Made by a program: the position numbers and the translations under genes
NCBI RefSeq assembly: GCF_032854445.1
Contig: NC_088300.1
Coordinates: forward strand, 1-64,000
DNA length: 64,000 bases
Direction of reading: 5' to 3'
Origin: Liolophura sinensis
Taxonomy: Eukaryota; Mollusca; Polyplacophora; Chitonida; Chitonidae
Part shown: one piece after another, positions 18,325-31,172 of the stretch
Layout: each line of letters starts with the position of its first letter
Position numbering within the stretch: position 1 is the first letter of the stretch
Notes under the pieces: model-generated
Databases searched by the model: none
Seen by the model: the letters and a program-made list of their open reading frames with translations, nothing else
What the model was told of the DNA's origin: nothing

Positions 18325-18449
18325 CCAACTTCCACACATACACTAAACTACACATGCACGCCAATCTTCACACGTACACCTAACTGAACATACACGCCAA
18401 CCTCCACACGTACACCAAACTCCACATGTACGCTAAACTCTACACATGT
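18325..18449. repeat. 36-bp tandem repeat flanking the Polinton
   Basis: Three full units (18325, 18361, 18397) and a partial one of a sequence rich in CACACGTACACC. It begins 2 bp outside the right TIR. It has no counterpart on the left, so it is either host sequence or an unshared extension of the terminus. Confidence 0.75.
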
Positions 18450-20546
18450 AAACCTTAGAGTGCACGCATTCACGTTTGTGTTCATACAATACCATCTCAT
18501 CACAACTTACACTAATAATTACTTATTTATCATGCATGTGTTATCAAAGCTGTGTACGTGTTATCAAAGCTGTGTATGTTATCAAAGTTATGCAATGAAA
18601 TTCGAAATAATACCCGCAAAATCGGAATACTCACATAAAATAGAAATCACTGCTGTGATTATACCAACACACCACATTCTGAAAAGAAAGTAAGAATAAA
18701 AGAATCTTCAGCAAGATTAATGTTCCAGATCATCAAATTTGGCGCCACCTGGACAGTATGATACGGCAGCTCGTAGATGCCACGAAGTACGAGTGCAGAT
18801 TAAGATGTATACAACAGTTAACTGTGATTTATCCTTCTGTTGCTCAGTTGAAATGAGCGCAGGAATGATAGAGTGAAACGACGAAAGGGCGAAGTGATTC
18901 CGTAAAAGCCATGAAACCATACAATGGAACGACACGATGGAACTATATGGAAAAACTAAATACTATGGAATTCTGCAACGAACCGATAAAACTATATGGA
19001 AAAACGATGTGCCAAAGACTTATGGAGTGATCAGTTGTAACTATATGGAAAAACTATGTACCGAGGACATGGAATTTTGCATATATTCGATGGAACTGTA
19101 TGGGAAAACTATATGTCATGGAATTCTGCAGCGATCCGATGGAACTGTATGGGAAAACTATATGCCATGGAATTCTGCAGCGATCCGATTCCGTTTCATT
19201 TTTCCAGTTTACAATAAATTATTGATACTAGATATTTTCCGTTGGGTGAACATGAAATTCAAAACATAAAGCGAAGCATAACCAATTTATATTTAGTTTT
19301 GTGGATATTGGGTGCATGGACTTATACAGAATGATATCGCAGACATTTAAGTCTGGTATTAATATGTCGTATAGACATTTAAATCTGGTATTAACATGTC
19401 TTATAGATATTTAAGCCTAATATTTAGAAATGTTATAGATATTTAAGCATTTAAAAACATCTTATAGATATTTAAATACGACGTTAAACCCAAGCCTACA
19501 TACACTAACACTCAGTATTCGTGATGAGAACGAAAGGTCGAAACTGCAGTTGGAATACAACGATGTAGAAATTTGAGAAGGTTTCGTTTTTTTCTCATAC
19601 ATATATACACATAAATATTTAAGCCTGATATTAGCATATTTTATGGTACAATTTTAAATTACTGGCTTACGAGGGTTTATCACATAACATGGCATTGGAA
19701 GCTTGTTACAGCAGCTCAGGGCCGATTGATAGGCTGAAGATTTGCTCAATAACTTTGTAGTCATGATATCACATAAACTTGGTCAGCATTGTTTGTCCAC
19801 ATGGCCCGTTACCAAGGTTACAAAGGCTATCTTGCATTTTCCTGGACTTTGTTCTTTAGGAATTGTACAAAAGATGGTGCAAAACAGCCTATCACAAAAT
19901 CTGTTAGGAAGAGAATTTCATTGAGTACGTTGTTTGATGCGTCGGCAAAAAATCTAATCCTATTTACATTTTTCAAAATATTCAGTTAAGTGAGAAATTT
20001 GGAAAATTTTCAAAAGGTGGTTTTAATATAGACTGATCGTTTCTTTGCATTTCCCGAATAGTATACGAAAGTCGAAGGCATAATTATTTTGGATCGCAGC
20101 TATGCCAAAGTGAAAGAACTTAGACGCGCATTTCCGTTCGTATAGTAAAGAATAAAGATTTACTTCAAAGTTGACAAGAGAAATGTTTATTTCTTTGATT
20201 TAATGACCCAGTTTTTGGAGTTCGACCTTGCAGTGTCATGGCAACAGCAGGGATTCCCCACGGCTACAGACACAGGCAAGGCAGGGACTGCTTCGAGATT
20301 ATTATTTACTATATTATCAATATAGGCTAATCAGATCGTTTCTGTTGAATTTATTGCATTTTAATCTATCAATATTTTACAAGTAATAGGAAGAAAAATA
20401 ATATAGCAATATAATGTCAAAAATAAAAACCCAAAGGGCTTGCTCTATCCCGAAATGAATGTAATAGATGTATGAAATAATAGATGTATTCTGGTTCAGA
20501 CTACTCGTGACATTTGCAGAAGTTACCTTTCCTTACTATGCACAGG
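18450..20546. other. Non-coding AT-rich DNA with short degenerate repeats
   Basis: No supported gene. 18935-19190 holds about four degenerate units around AACTATATGGAAAAACTA. 19345-19480 holds about four units around TTATAGATATTTAAG. The remainder is unremarkable. Confidence 0.6.

Positions 20547-20626
<80 letters not shown>
20547..20626. repeat. Compound (TA)n(TG)n microsatellite
   Basis: Uninterrupted TA repeats change to about 28 TG repeats. Confidence 0.95.
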
Positions 20627-20629
<3 letters not shown>

Positions 20630-21694
20630 ATTAAATATTGTATATAGCAGTTTATTGCTGCTAAGATCTCCTTATTTTACCCTTGAACAATGAAATGAAA
20701 ATAATATCTTTGATAATTTACGTAAGGCAATCTGTTCCACCATTTTAAGACTGTGGACAGCGATGAGGCTTTCGGTAAACATGAACATCTGATGTCCTTC
20801 TATGTATTGGTTGCCAGGAACCAAACTGATTTGATTAAACCATTAGCGAGCATATAATAAAGTTTGAAAATCACTGAGTTTTACGATTTGCCAGATATTA
20901 TATTTTAAAAAATATAGACGCAGAAAGTTTTTAGAGTTAGTTATAATACGGATAGTTTAACTGTGTTAGGTGCGCATTTCCCCAAGGATGCAATATGACA
21001 AGTTCCAGAAAGGGCACTGTACAAAGTAAATATTTTGTTCCGGTTTAGCAAACATTTAACATGGTTAATTGCTCCATTGTTACCAGATACTTTCTCACAT
21101 AAGAATAATCGGTATGTGTGGTCCAAATGTCCAAGTTATGAATCCGCCTAAAAATTTAAAAAGTGGCAGTAAAGTAATTATTGAAATAACCAAATAAGAT
21201 CAATAAATCAAAATGTTATTCTTAATAGCATTTTGTCAACACTTTAGCTAACTTGATGGGGAAAACAATAACGGGTTAGCTAGTTTAACTAAAATACATG
21301 TAGTCTGGCACGTGATGTCTGTGTACAAGTCTGGGCTTACCTTGAAGGTCTATCTGCAGCAATCGGTGATCGGGTGACATCATCCCGTGCGGTTTATATG
21401 TGCCCGTGTCGACCATTGTGCTCATAACCACGAGTTCGGCCAAATATTATGATGACCAGCATTTTTATCCGACGTCAACTCTTCTTGTCCTCTAATCAGT
21501 GGCTGTAAACATAGCTGAACCCACAATTTATAACTGGGATAATTACACAGCATGTGATATTCACATATCAGCGCACATTTTCTGTTTTCCAGTTCACTGA
21601 CAGCCCCTGGGTGGAGATAATTGTATAGCACAGACAGTAAACACCCAATAGAGCTCCTTGTGTCACCCAAACATGTGCATGAGAAATTATCAAA
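20627..21694. other. Non-coding DNA
   Basis: Only short, unconvincing ORFs; no repeat or element recognised. Confidence 0.6.
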
Positions 21695-21911
21695 AAACGA
21701 TACCTGTAATCCGAATGACCTTTACCCTCTCTGGACATCCACCAAACAAACGATACCTCTAATGCGAATGACCTTTACCCTCTCTGGATATCCACCAAAC
21801 AAACGGTACCTATAATCCGAATGACCTTTACCCTTGGTGGACATCCACCAAACAAACGGTACCTATAATCCGAATGACCTTTACCCCCTCTGGACATCCA
21901 CCAAACAAACT
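21695..21911. repeat. 53-54 bp tandem repeat, four units
   Basis: Units contain AATCCGAATGACCTTTACCC followed by GACATCCACCAAACAAAC. Confidence 0.88.
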
Positions 21912-22084
21912 AAGTGAACGGATCAGTTAATCAATCAATGGTTATGAGAAGAGTGTCTGGAAATATCTGTAGAACTAAATAGTTTAAGCAACATTGGAAA
22001 TACCTTATGTATTTAGGAATTCAGGAATTCTGAGATATTTTTTTTATTTTAGACTGTGCTATGTCCTATGTCCTACTCAATAAT

Positions 22085-23190
22085 GTACGCTGGCAATCGG
22101 AGTGCTCAGGTAAACCACCGACCCGTGACAAATAACTGACGAACTTTCCCACATGTGACATACAGATATACACAGCATATTGACAGAGGGAACCGGAATG
22201 CCCAGGTAAACTTCCGACCTGTGACAAGTTACTGACAAACATTCCCACATGTGACATACAGATGTACACAGCATATTGGCGGTGGGAACCGGAGTGCCCA
22301 GGTAAACCACCGACCTGTGAAAAGTTACTGACGAACATTCCCACATATGACATACAGATCTACACAGCATATTGGCGGAGACAAATGACAAGTTACTGAC
22401 GAACATTCTCACATGTGACATGCAGATATACACAGCATATTGGCGGTGGGAACCGGAGTGCCCAGGTAAACCACCGACCTGTGACAAGTTACTGACGACA
22501 ATTCCCACATGTGACATACAGATATACACAGCATATTGGCGGTGGGAACCGGAGTGCCCAGATAAACCACCGACCTGTGACAAGTTACTGACGACAATTC
22601 CCACATGTGACATACAGATATACACAGCATATTGGTGATGGGAACCGGAGTGCCCTGGTAAACCACCGACCTGTGACAAGTTACCGACGATAATTCCCAC
22701 ATGTGACATACAGATATATACAGCATATTGGCGGTGGGAACCAGGGTGCCCGGGTAAACCACCGACCTGTGACAAGTTACTGACGACAATTCCCACATGT
22801 GACATACAGATATACACAGCATATTGGTGATGGGAACCGGAGTGCCCAGGTGAAGCACCGACCTGTGAAAAGTTACTGACGAACATTCCCACATGTGACA
22901 TACAGATATACACAGCATATTGGTGATGGGAACCGGAGTGCCCTGGTAAACCACCGACCTGTGACAAGTTACTGACGATAATTCCCACATGTGACATACA
23001 GATATATACAGCATATTGGCGGAGGGAACCAGGGTGCCCGGGTAAACCACCGATCTGTGACAAGTTACTGACGAACATTCCTACATGTGACATACAGATA
23101 TACACAGCATATTGGCGGAGGAAACCGACCTGTGACAAGTTACTGACGAACATTCCCACGTGTGACATACATTTATGCACATCATATCGG
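22085..23190. repeat. 96-bp minisatellite, about twelve units
   Basis: GTGACATACAGATATACACA recurs at 96-bp steps (22157, 22253, 22349, 22513, 22609 and on), with one shortened unit near 22385. Because 96 is a multiple of three, long open frames (up to 367 codons on the - strand) run through it. They are repeat artefacts and not called as genes. Confidence 0.92.
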
Positions 23191-23774
23191 TAAAAGGCAA
23201 GTGGCCAATCTTATGAAAGCTCGTCTACGGCTTTCAAAATATATTAACTCACTTAACAACGGCTTGACGACATTGGCGACCGCCTTCCATGCTTTTCCTG
23301 TCGTACTTACCATGCAGTTTTACTCTCTTCTTGTCCCCCTTGTCTAATTTCACGGTATTTCGCGGTGAATTTATTTAACGGTGACTTACAATCTGTCAGT
23401 CAATTAATATTGTATCACATCGTACCATGTGTTACTGGATATGAGTCTAGCGTTGTAGGCAGTAATTGGTCTGTTCATAGACACTGGCAAAAGTGGAAGA
23501 AAGAGTCAGTTACAGAGATGTACAGGTTAAACCACGCACAGTTGGCACATAAATGATGAACTCCCCCCACGTGTGACTCCAAGATGTTCATGGCCTGAGC
23601 AAACTCGATCAAATATAACTGAATGTAAGATCACTCACGCGGTTTCGCCTGATTAATGACACCGTGGCCTGATGAAAGCGTAGAATATTAGGGATTCCTT
23701 GTACGCGACAGGGACTGGACCAACACCGCGTGTGTCCATGTGTATAAAACACAAGCTTGGCCAAGATCCACCCC
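23191..23774. other. Non-coding DNA
   Basis: No gene or element seen. A weak fragment resembling the 96-bp unit occurs near 23520-23570. Confidence 0.5.
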
Positions 23775-24035
23775 ATTATTCATTTATTTATATGTGTGCT
23801 GTTTTACGCCGTACTTAAGAATATTTCACTTATACGTCTGCGGCCAACATTATGGTGTGAGGAAACCGGACAAAGAACAGAAGAGGTAAACCTACGATCA
23901 TCCGCAAACAGACCTTCCCACGTATGGCTGGAGAGGATGCCGGACTTGAACTTACACGCGACCGCATAGGTGGAAGGGTCGTGGGTCATTGCACCAATAC
24001 TGGCGTGCTAATCCTCTCGGGCGCGGAAGCCCCAT
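23775..24035 (-). mobile_element. Diverged tRNA-derived SINE
   Basis: Same family as 801-1060. It retains GTTTTACGCCGTACTTAAGA, the GGCGGCCAGCATTATGG-like block and the reversed tRNA head, but with many substitutions, so it is an old copy. No clear target duplication. Confidence 0.8.
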
Positions 24036-24722
24036 CCGCCCCGTTTTCCCCATGTATCTGCCATTGTTCATACAAACATACTGTGTCCAGTTCATCAAGT
24101 TTTAGAGTTGTTCATCAAGTTTTAGAACTGTGTTGTTAATTAGATTAATATCCGAGAATTTATTTTTACAGTTAACGTCACAATCTCTAAATAGGCATAC
24201 TCTGAATTAAAATTATTTACATGCAAGAAAATGTGGGTAAGAGGTTTAATTGATTCCGGAAAATCATCCATGTATGTTTTAATACACAGGTATATCACAA
24301 TAATTTACATGTATACAATATACATGTAGTTGGGTGACAAACGTTCTCTTCCCTGTCGGCTGGGGAATTTGTAATAGGAATATAGCACTCACCACAGTCA
24401 TATACTGAACAGCCCCACCCCCCACCCCTCCCAAAATATCCGCCTTTTTGTCCATTTTTGAAAATGAAATAAACCATGCAGCCTTTGGTCCTATATTGGA
24501 AAAATATCTGGTTTAGAACTGAAATTGGCTGTTGAAATTTCATCACAAATGTTATCGATTTACTACAGAGAGTCAAAGAGAACTACGCCCTGCACTGCTG
24601 GAACGTTTTACTTGTTCCAGTACCGTTTCAGTTCCCCACTGCGTGGGTGTACGCACTGACCACACGACGTCTCCACAAAAATTTGGAAGAACGCATTAGA
24701 CAAGTAGCTTCTATTAAACAGT
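24036..24722. other. Non-coding DNA
   Basis: Nothing recognised beyond a two-copy 15-bp repeat (TCATCAAGTTTTAGA) near 24092-24125. Confidence 0.5.
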
Positions 24723-24986
24723 ATCCCGCAGAGGACGTCTAAGAGTATCGGCGGATATTAGCCTACATCCCGCAGAGAAGATATAAGGGTATCGGCGAAT
24801 ATTAGCCTGCATCCCCCAGAGGAGGTCTAACGGTATCGACGGATATTAGCCTGCATCCCGCAGAAGACATCTAAGGGCATCGGCGGATATTAGCCAGCAT
24901 CCCGCAGAGGACGTCCAAGGGTATCAGCGGATATTAGCCTGCATCCCACAGAGGACGTCTAAGAGTATCGGTGGATATTAGCCTTT
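24723..24986. repeat. 44-bp tandem repeat, about six units
   Basis: Units contain TATCGGCGGATATTAGCCTG followed by CATCCCGCAGAGGACGTCTA. Confidence 0.88.
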
Positions 24987-26582
24987 TTGTTGATGCTTGA
25001 ATTCGGTTTAACCCATGATGATGTATTCTTAAAACCTAATTCGTAAACCGTAGAAAATCCCTTTTCAGTGTAGCATCCCGGCGGCTTATTAAGTAGCGAT
25101 ATTGATGAATACAATGTTATTGTTTGCAAACAACTACTTGCACCTGATTTTGGAAAACAATTTGTTCTGTTAAGAATACATTTGAAGTTGCAACAGAATG
25201 AATACCCGTAAAAAAACAGATGTGTTTTGGTTCGCTGTTTGCGTGTAACTGTATTTTGCGTGCAGGTGATACTGAACCGTAGTTATTTATCACTGCATCT
25301 TAATACCTAATTCCATGTACTTCGTGTGTATGGCAATGAAAAGGTATTTTTCTGCAGTTCATGATAGTTTATAATCGTCAACCATACAACTAGATATTAT
25401 GATTGGATAATCACAAGGTGTTGGGTTTCCACAAAATTCACGTTGCCTCTACAAGACAAATTGACACAGTGTAACGCTCCAGACAATGCTGCGCATGCCT
25501 ACCTTTCCCGTTAACTACATCCCTGAAATCTTAAGTGTCACAAGATACACCTGTAATTAGACACAGATGACGGTAACAGTACAGATAATGCCATTCTGCT
25601 CCTCAATCCACTGCCACCATTTATTCCGATGGACCGACGTCGTACGGCTACGGCAGGACCAATCAATAGCGCCATAGAGGTGAATCTTAGTTGTTTTTGT
25701 GTTAAAGGATATCCAAAGGAAGGCGGAATGCTGCTGCCCCACCTTCATGTTTACATTGATTTTCTTGTAGATGGCGATTACATTTATGATATGATCCAAG
25801 CTTAACTATAATTAGTGGCTGGTTTCTGCCTGGCTATTCTTATCGTGTCATTTGTGAGTGCAGGGATGTGTAACATACACACTAAATAACTGATTAATGA
25901 TTCACATGACGTCGGCAATAACACAACTACATCATCTTGACGAGCTGGTAAAACATAGCCGTGTATTAGCTGTTCTTAAATAAAAATAGATGAAAAAGCC
26001 CAATTAGACCCATGTTAATGACATATGTCTATACAAACAACTCTACTGTATATATAGTCGTAAGTTAACGTGATGGAGAAAAGAAAGTCAGTAACATATA
26101 TCTGTCCGAACACTATATTGTATATATAGTCGCCAGTCAATAGGTTGTAAGTCTTTTAATATAGCAGTTGCCGTCCAGCCTATGATGTTAATGGCTGAAA
26201 ATAGTCCAAGACCCTATACCAAATATTTAGATTTAAATCGAGACATAAAACAACAAGTATGAGAAGTAAATCGAAGCTGTACTCTCCATAATGCCACAGT
26301 CCTGTCTGATTTATAATAAAGTTACTCCGCGTTTTTTTGTATGAGCAAAAGTTATCATCTGATAAATATAGATGACCTAGTTTACCTACATCTCTCAAAA
26401 TCAATCTCTGGCGCACTCTGATTGATGTCATAATATTGCCTAAGCCTGAACTCAATCAGTCAAAGCATTCTTGAAGTATTGCTGGGACAAAATTAAAGGA
26501 AGCTATAGCAACAACTATGCTTGAATCAAAAATATCCGTGAATAAAATAAGGACGATGTTTTGGCATTCACAAATAAACAGC
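24987..26582. other. Non-coding AT-rich DNA
   Basis: Short ORFs only, none with recognisable protein character. Confidence 0.6.
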
Positions 26583-26717
26583 AACCTGCAGTTAGTCGTG
26601 GGTTTCTGCCGGGCTCTAACCTGTTTCTTCCAACCATAATGCTGTCGTATAAGTGAACTGTTCTTGAGTATGGCGTAAAACACCACTCAAATATATAGAT
26701 ACATAAATAAATAAGCG
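26583..26717 (+). mobile_element. 5'-truncated SINE fragment
   Basis: Holds only the 3' half of the common SINE: CTGCAGTTAGTCGTGGGTTT through GGCGTAAAACACCA to an AT-rich tail. Confidence 0.75.
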
Positions 26718-26787
26718 AATATTACAAGCGAGACAAAAAAAAGGAAATATGAAATTCTAGGGCTGTAATCAACAATTAACACAGAGC

Positions 26788-27110
26788 GGGGTTATCGCAG
26801 TGCTCTCTAGTATACTAGGTACATCTAATGGGCTATCGCCGTGCTCTCTAGTGTACGAAGTAAAGCCAATGGGTCATCACCGTACTCTCTAGTGCACTAT
26901 GTAAAGTCAATGGGTTATCACCGTGTTCTCTAGTGCACTATATAAAGCCAATGGGTCATCGCCGTGCTCTCTAGTGTACTAGGTAAAGTCAATGGGTTAT
27001 CGCCGTGCTCTCTAGTGCACAAGGTAAAGCCAGTGGGTCATCGCCGTGCTCTCTAGTGCACTAGGTAAAGTCAGTGGGTTATCGCCGTGCTCTCCAGTGG
27101 ACTGCCTGAC
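26788..27110. repeat. 41-bp tandem repeat, about eight units
   Basis: Units read GGGTTATCGCCGTGCTCTCT followed by AGTGCACTAGGTAAAGTCAA, with a strictly maintained period of 41-42. Confidence 0.88.
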
Positions 27111-28742
27111 AGCTTTGCGGAATTAAGGCCGGGACATATAACGCGTTCTGTTGATTCAAATAATAGCATCTGAACAACTCAGCTATGCAGCTCTCCATCT
27201 GTTTGGCTGGTCAAAGTATTTATGAAGAACTGATCTAACCATCAGTCAGATTTTGAACCTGGTATTAACCTAACATCCTGAAATGCAATTCTGTATATGT
27301 TACAAGCTTCGAGATGAACATTTATTTATTTATTTACTTATTTGATTGTAGCTTCACGTCGCACTCAAAAATATTTCAGCCGATCAACAGATCAGCATTT
27401 AAGATTGAGCTCTAGGCCTGACCAGACCATGGTAATTTACATGTGATTGTCACACGCACTAGTAGTGAATGAATGATCAGACCATGGTAATGTACATGTG
27501 ATTATCACACGCTCTAGAAAGGAATGAATGATTATGGCTTATCGCCCCATCGGCAATATTTCAGCCATATCGTGACGAGTATTAGAAGTGAATCAGCCGT
27601 TTAACGGACAATTATAATCATGATTAATGTGTTGAAGCGTGATACAATTTTGTAATTCATTTTAATTAAGATAAATGGTGAATTTGGGGTGGGGGTATGT
27701 CGTGTATTTTACATTCCATAAGGGCGCTTCACATGTTATTTTGCCTTACATGTTGCCGGAGCCACGAATTCCATAAGGGTGCTTCCAGGAGAATGAAATG
27801 GGAATGTTGATGAATAATCATATTATCAGTTTAGACATTCCGTGAAGCATACAGTCTCCGGATATCGTAAAATCGTTATATTTACGTATTATACCTTAGC
27901 GTTAAAACCCAGGAGTGCCCTTATACTAGTGCCCAGTGCTATAAGTGTTCGGGCAAGGAAAGATCAAAGAATGAAATAATGACAAAGGCGTGAATTACGG
28001 AGTTCTGTCACAAGATAAATAATTTAACTTTCGACAACTTAAACTGTTATTATTTTGATGACTCCACAAAATGGAGCAGGTCCCATAAATTAAGTGTTTC
28101 AATCGCTTGTGTAATAGGCAGTATTACGATTGTTACGTTTCCAATGAAAATAACCCTTTTCCAAGTATGGAGAGATTGTCTATCACCACCTTATCGATGT
28201 AAGCCAACTTCCCGCCTAATCCAGCTGTTATCTTACGTATATATGACGAATGTCATTACACCCACAGCGGCCTGTAGCCTGAGTTTATTTAGTGTGATTT
28301 TATACCGTGCACTTTTATCAGTTTATCTCATTATATTAGACACCTTCGTCGTGACAGGTTATGTATTTACTTGGACACCTGTGATGGCCGTCCTTTTATT
28401 CAGCATCTTAATAATTCCAAAGATTTAACTGAGCCAGATGTATTTGCTGAGGGATTTTTATGTGTATGTGTGTTTCAAGTTTATATCCACTGTATTCAGT
28501 ACTGGTTTTTCTGGAGAGCTGACAACGCTACAGAAAAGAGTTGGTGAGGGATACAAAAGAGGAAGAATAGAGCCAGTGACTTTCACCAAGTCCTGCAATT
28601 GAAAACCGACAGGACATAAAAAAGTCCTCGGTTATGTATACGACAAAACACATACACAGCCACAGTTAAAACATCAGGAGCTACACATGGCTTAATATAT
28701 TGATGAGATATGCTAAATGTATGTCACTGTCATTTAAAAACC
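27111..28742. other. Non-coding DNA with a SINE tail fragment
   Basis: 27322-27385 resembles the reversed 3' end of the common SINE (T-rich tail, then CTCAAAAATATTTCA). 27425-27530 contains a two-copy repeat of about 55 bp around ACCATGGTAATTTACATGTG. The 94-codon ORF at 28144 has no recognisable features and is not called. Confidence 0.5.
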
Positions 28743-28855
28743 CGTCCAGCTGATGCTAACTTCCTCTCCGGCCATAAGTGGGATGGTCTGGCAGCAACCT
28801 GCGGATGGTCATGGGTTTTCCCCTGGTCTTTACCCGGTTTCCTCTCACCATAATA
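28743..28855 (+). mobile_element. Internal SINE fragment
   Basis: Matches the middle of the common SINE (CTTCCTCTCCGGCCATAAGT to CCATAATAA), lacking the tRNA head and the tail. Confidence 0.75.
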
Positions 28856-29018
28856 AACCTCAATCGGTTATCATCGTTAAGTGAAACACGCAAAAAGCAA
28901 CACAAAACATGTGTACGATTCCTGATATGGTCTTCGTAGTTATCTATTTCTCGCATTCGCGGAACAAGCTTGTATTACCATTTAAAAAGTGTATGCTCAT
29001 TGTCTGTATGTCACAAAT

Positions 29019-29275
29019 TTATTTGATTGGTGTTTTACGCCGTACTCAAGAATATTTCACTTATACGACGGCGGCCAGCATTAGGGTGGGAGGAAACCGG
29101 GCGGAGCCCGGGGAAAACCTACGCCCCTCCGTAGGTTGCTGGCAGGCCTTCCCACGTACGGCCGGAGAGGAAGCCAGCATGAGCTGGACTTGAACTCACA
29201 GCGACTGCATTGGTGAGAGGCTCCCAGGTCATTACGCTGCGCAAGCGCGCTAACCAACTGAGCCACGGAGGCCCC
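29019..29275 (-). mobile_element. tRNA-derived SINE, full length, with target-site duplication
   Basis: Reverse-oriented full copy flanked by the 12-bp repeat TATGTCACAAAT (29007-29018 and 29276-29287). Little diverged from the consensus seen in this window, so fairly young. Confidence 0.9.
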
Positions 29276-29396
29276 TATGTCACAAATACATACTTGCAGT
29301 GATATGCTCACACCAGATATATATTGTTTACAAACATTTTTCGACAAAATCTGTATATACTATACAAATACTGATATCTACATTACATATAAACTA

Positions 29397-30922
29397 GTGC
29401 TCAAAAGAAAGTATACAGCTGTTTGATCAGACATCAAATAAAAACGGAAAGAAATATATTTGAAATTATTTTTAATTCCATAAGAATATTCCATTTCACC
29501 TGAAACGTCCATACATACAGTTCATTAAATGGTGAAGGTTTGGTTTGATGGTCAGTCAAACAGATGTGGTGTCAACAGAACATTTACACATTTGCAAAAT
29601 TCAAATGAAGCATTTTTCCCTCTGGAAATGTCATTCAAATCATGCTCAGTAGCGAGTGTGGCCTCCATTGGCATTGATGCAGGCCACAACATGTCGCCGC
29701 ATTGATGACGTCAGGCGTCGAATGACGTTAGGTGTGATTCGTTGCCATTCTTGTTGGAGACACTCTTCCAGCTGTTGAACGGTCACAGGTGGCACTGGCA
29801 GTCTTCTGACTTGTCTGCCCAGGTGGTCCCACAAGTGCTCAGTTGGATTGAGGTCGGGTGAACATGCCGGCCATGGTAAGAGATCGATGTTGGCGTTCTG
29901 TAGAAAGCTGTTCGTCAATCTTGCAGTATGAGGTCTTGCATTATCATGCTGGTACAAAATTCCTCTTTGCTCTTGGTGGATGAATGGCACTACAACCGGT
30001 CGTAAAACTTCATCCGTGTATCTGCGAGCATTGAGGTTCCCATGAATCACCACCAGCCTCGTCTTCAGATCGCCGCAGATGCCTCCCCACACCATCACAC
30101 TACCACCTCCAAACGCTCGAACTTGCTAAACGCAATTTGGCACCAAACGTTCTCCTACACGCCTGTATACCCTAGCCCGACCGTCATTTTTGTACACGCA
30201 AAACCTGCTCTCGTCGAAGAACATTACCCGTGCCCATTCACGCCTCTGCCAGCGTAGAACGCGCCTGGCCCATCTCAGCCGACGACGTTGATTTTGAGGC
30301 GTCAGATAAACTCCACAATACGGTCGACGTGCTCTAATACCGTGTTGACGTAGTCGACGGTAGACTGTGTATCGACTAATCGGGTGCCCTAGTGCCGTCG
30401 CCGCCGTTGACGTTGCCGTTACGTTCCGATTGCGGAGGTGAATGGTCCGGATGTGTCGATCTTCAGCGGGGGTGGTGACGCGTGGTCGACCGCTCCTAGG
30501 CCTGTCGGATGTAACGCCTGTCTGCCGGACTCGCTGCATAAGTCTGACGATAGTTGCTCTTGTGCAACCAAAGGTTCTGGCAATGGCGGCGTTGGTCGCT
30601 CCTTGCTGGGCCATGCCGACAGCTCTCTCTCGCTCAACTTGGCTCAAACGTGACATACCTCTGGTGTTTTTCTCACGACTGTGTTCCTAACGTTTCCCGT
30701 CGACTCATTTATACCGCCAAAATGCACGTTCATGTTACACGTGGAAGGGCCATTTTTCGATTTTATGCTAAGTTTTGGCAAATCTTGCTTTGTTGGGCCA
30801 GTTTGTTCCCTGGATGGATCGGCGTTTACACGGGTAATAGGGCTCATCATGGATAATTTCTCAATTTTTTACTTTGCGCGATTTTTATGTATTTGTTTGG
30901 GTGTATACTTTCTTTTGAGCAC
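29397..30922 (-). mobile_element. Tc1-like transposon A (1,526 bp)
   Basis: Terminal inverted repeats GTGCTCAAAAGAAAGTATAC (29397-29416 and reversed at 30903-30922) are flanked by TA dinucleotides (29395-29396 and 30923-30924), the target site of the Tc1/mariner superfamily. One transposase gene lies inside on the - strand. Confidence 0.93.
29646..30656 (-). pseudogene. Tc1-like transposase A, one in-frame stop
   Basis: From ATG 30654-30656 (MSRLSQVERERAVGMAQQGA), about 336 codons. N-terminal paired-like helix-turn-helix, a GRPR hook between the two DNA-binding halves (DRPRSGRPRVTT), then the DDE catalytic domain. Acidic residues: VMFFDESRF, YQHDNARPHTA and NPTEHLWD. The single break is TAG at 30126-30128; both sides lie in the same frame, and the C-terminus GGHTRY is the usual end of the family. 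This is the least damaged transposase of the four in the window. One base change could account for its inactivity. Confidence 0.92.
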
Positions 30923-31172
30923 TAGTATAGATAGTACAAGCATCAACATTTAAATTTTAAAAAAAAATGTCTAAATCAAGTTTCAGTTTAGCGTTAGTAA
31001 GTGAATTGAGCGAGTCTAGGGAGACGTAAGGCATACAGTCGGTAAAGACTTTTTTAAACCTGGGGTCAAAGTATTTGTCCCATAGTCCAGATACTTTTGG
31101 AATGACGATGGCATTCCTCAAGGATGCCTTTGTCTTTAATGCGAAAGTACGTCAAACACAGATATACATGTA
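30923..31172. other. Spacer between two Tc1-like elements
   Basis: A 250-bp unremarkable stretch. The TTTAGCGTTAGTAA motif here also occurs near 1110. Confidence 0.5.

Noticed and set aside
22077-23180. Long - strand ORF of 367 codons and others overlapping it
   Set aside because: They follow the 96-bp minisatellite period exactly and stay open in several frames. No non-repeat protein character.
28144-28428. 94-codon hydrophobic ORF
   Set aside because: Its hydrophobicity reflects T-rich composition. No homologous pattern, no neighbouring exon signals.
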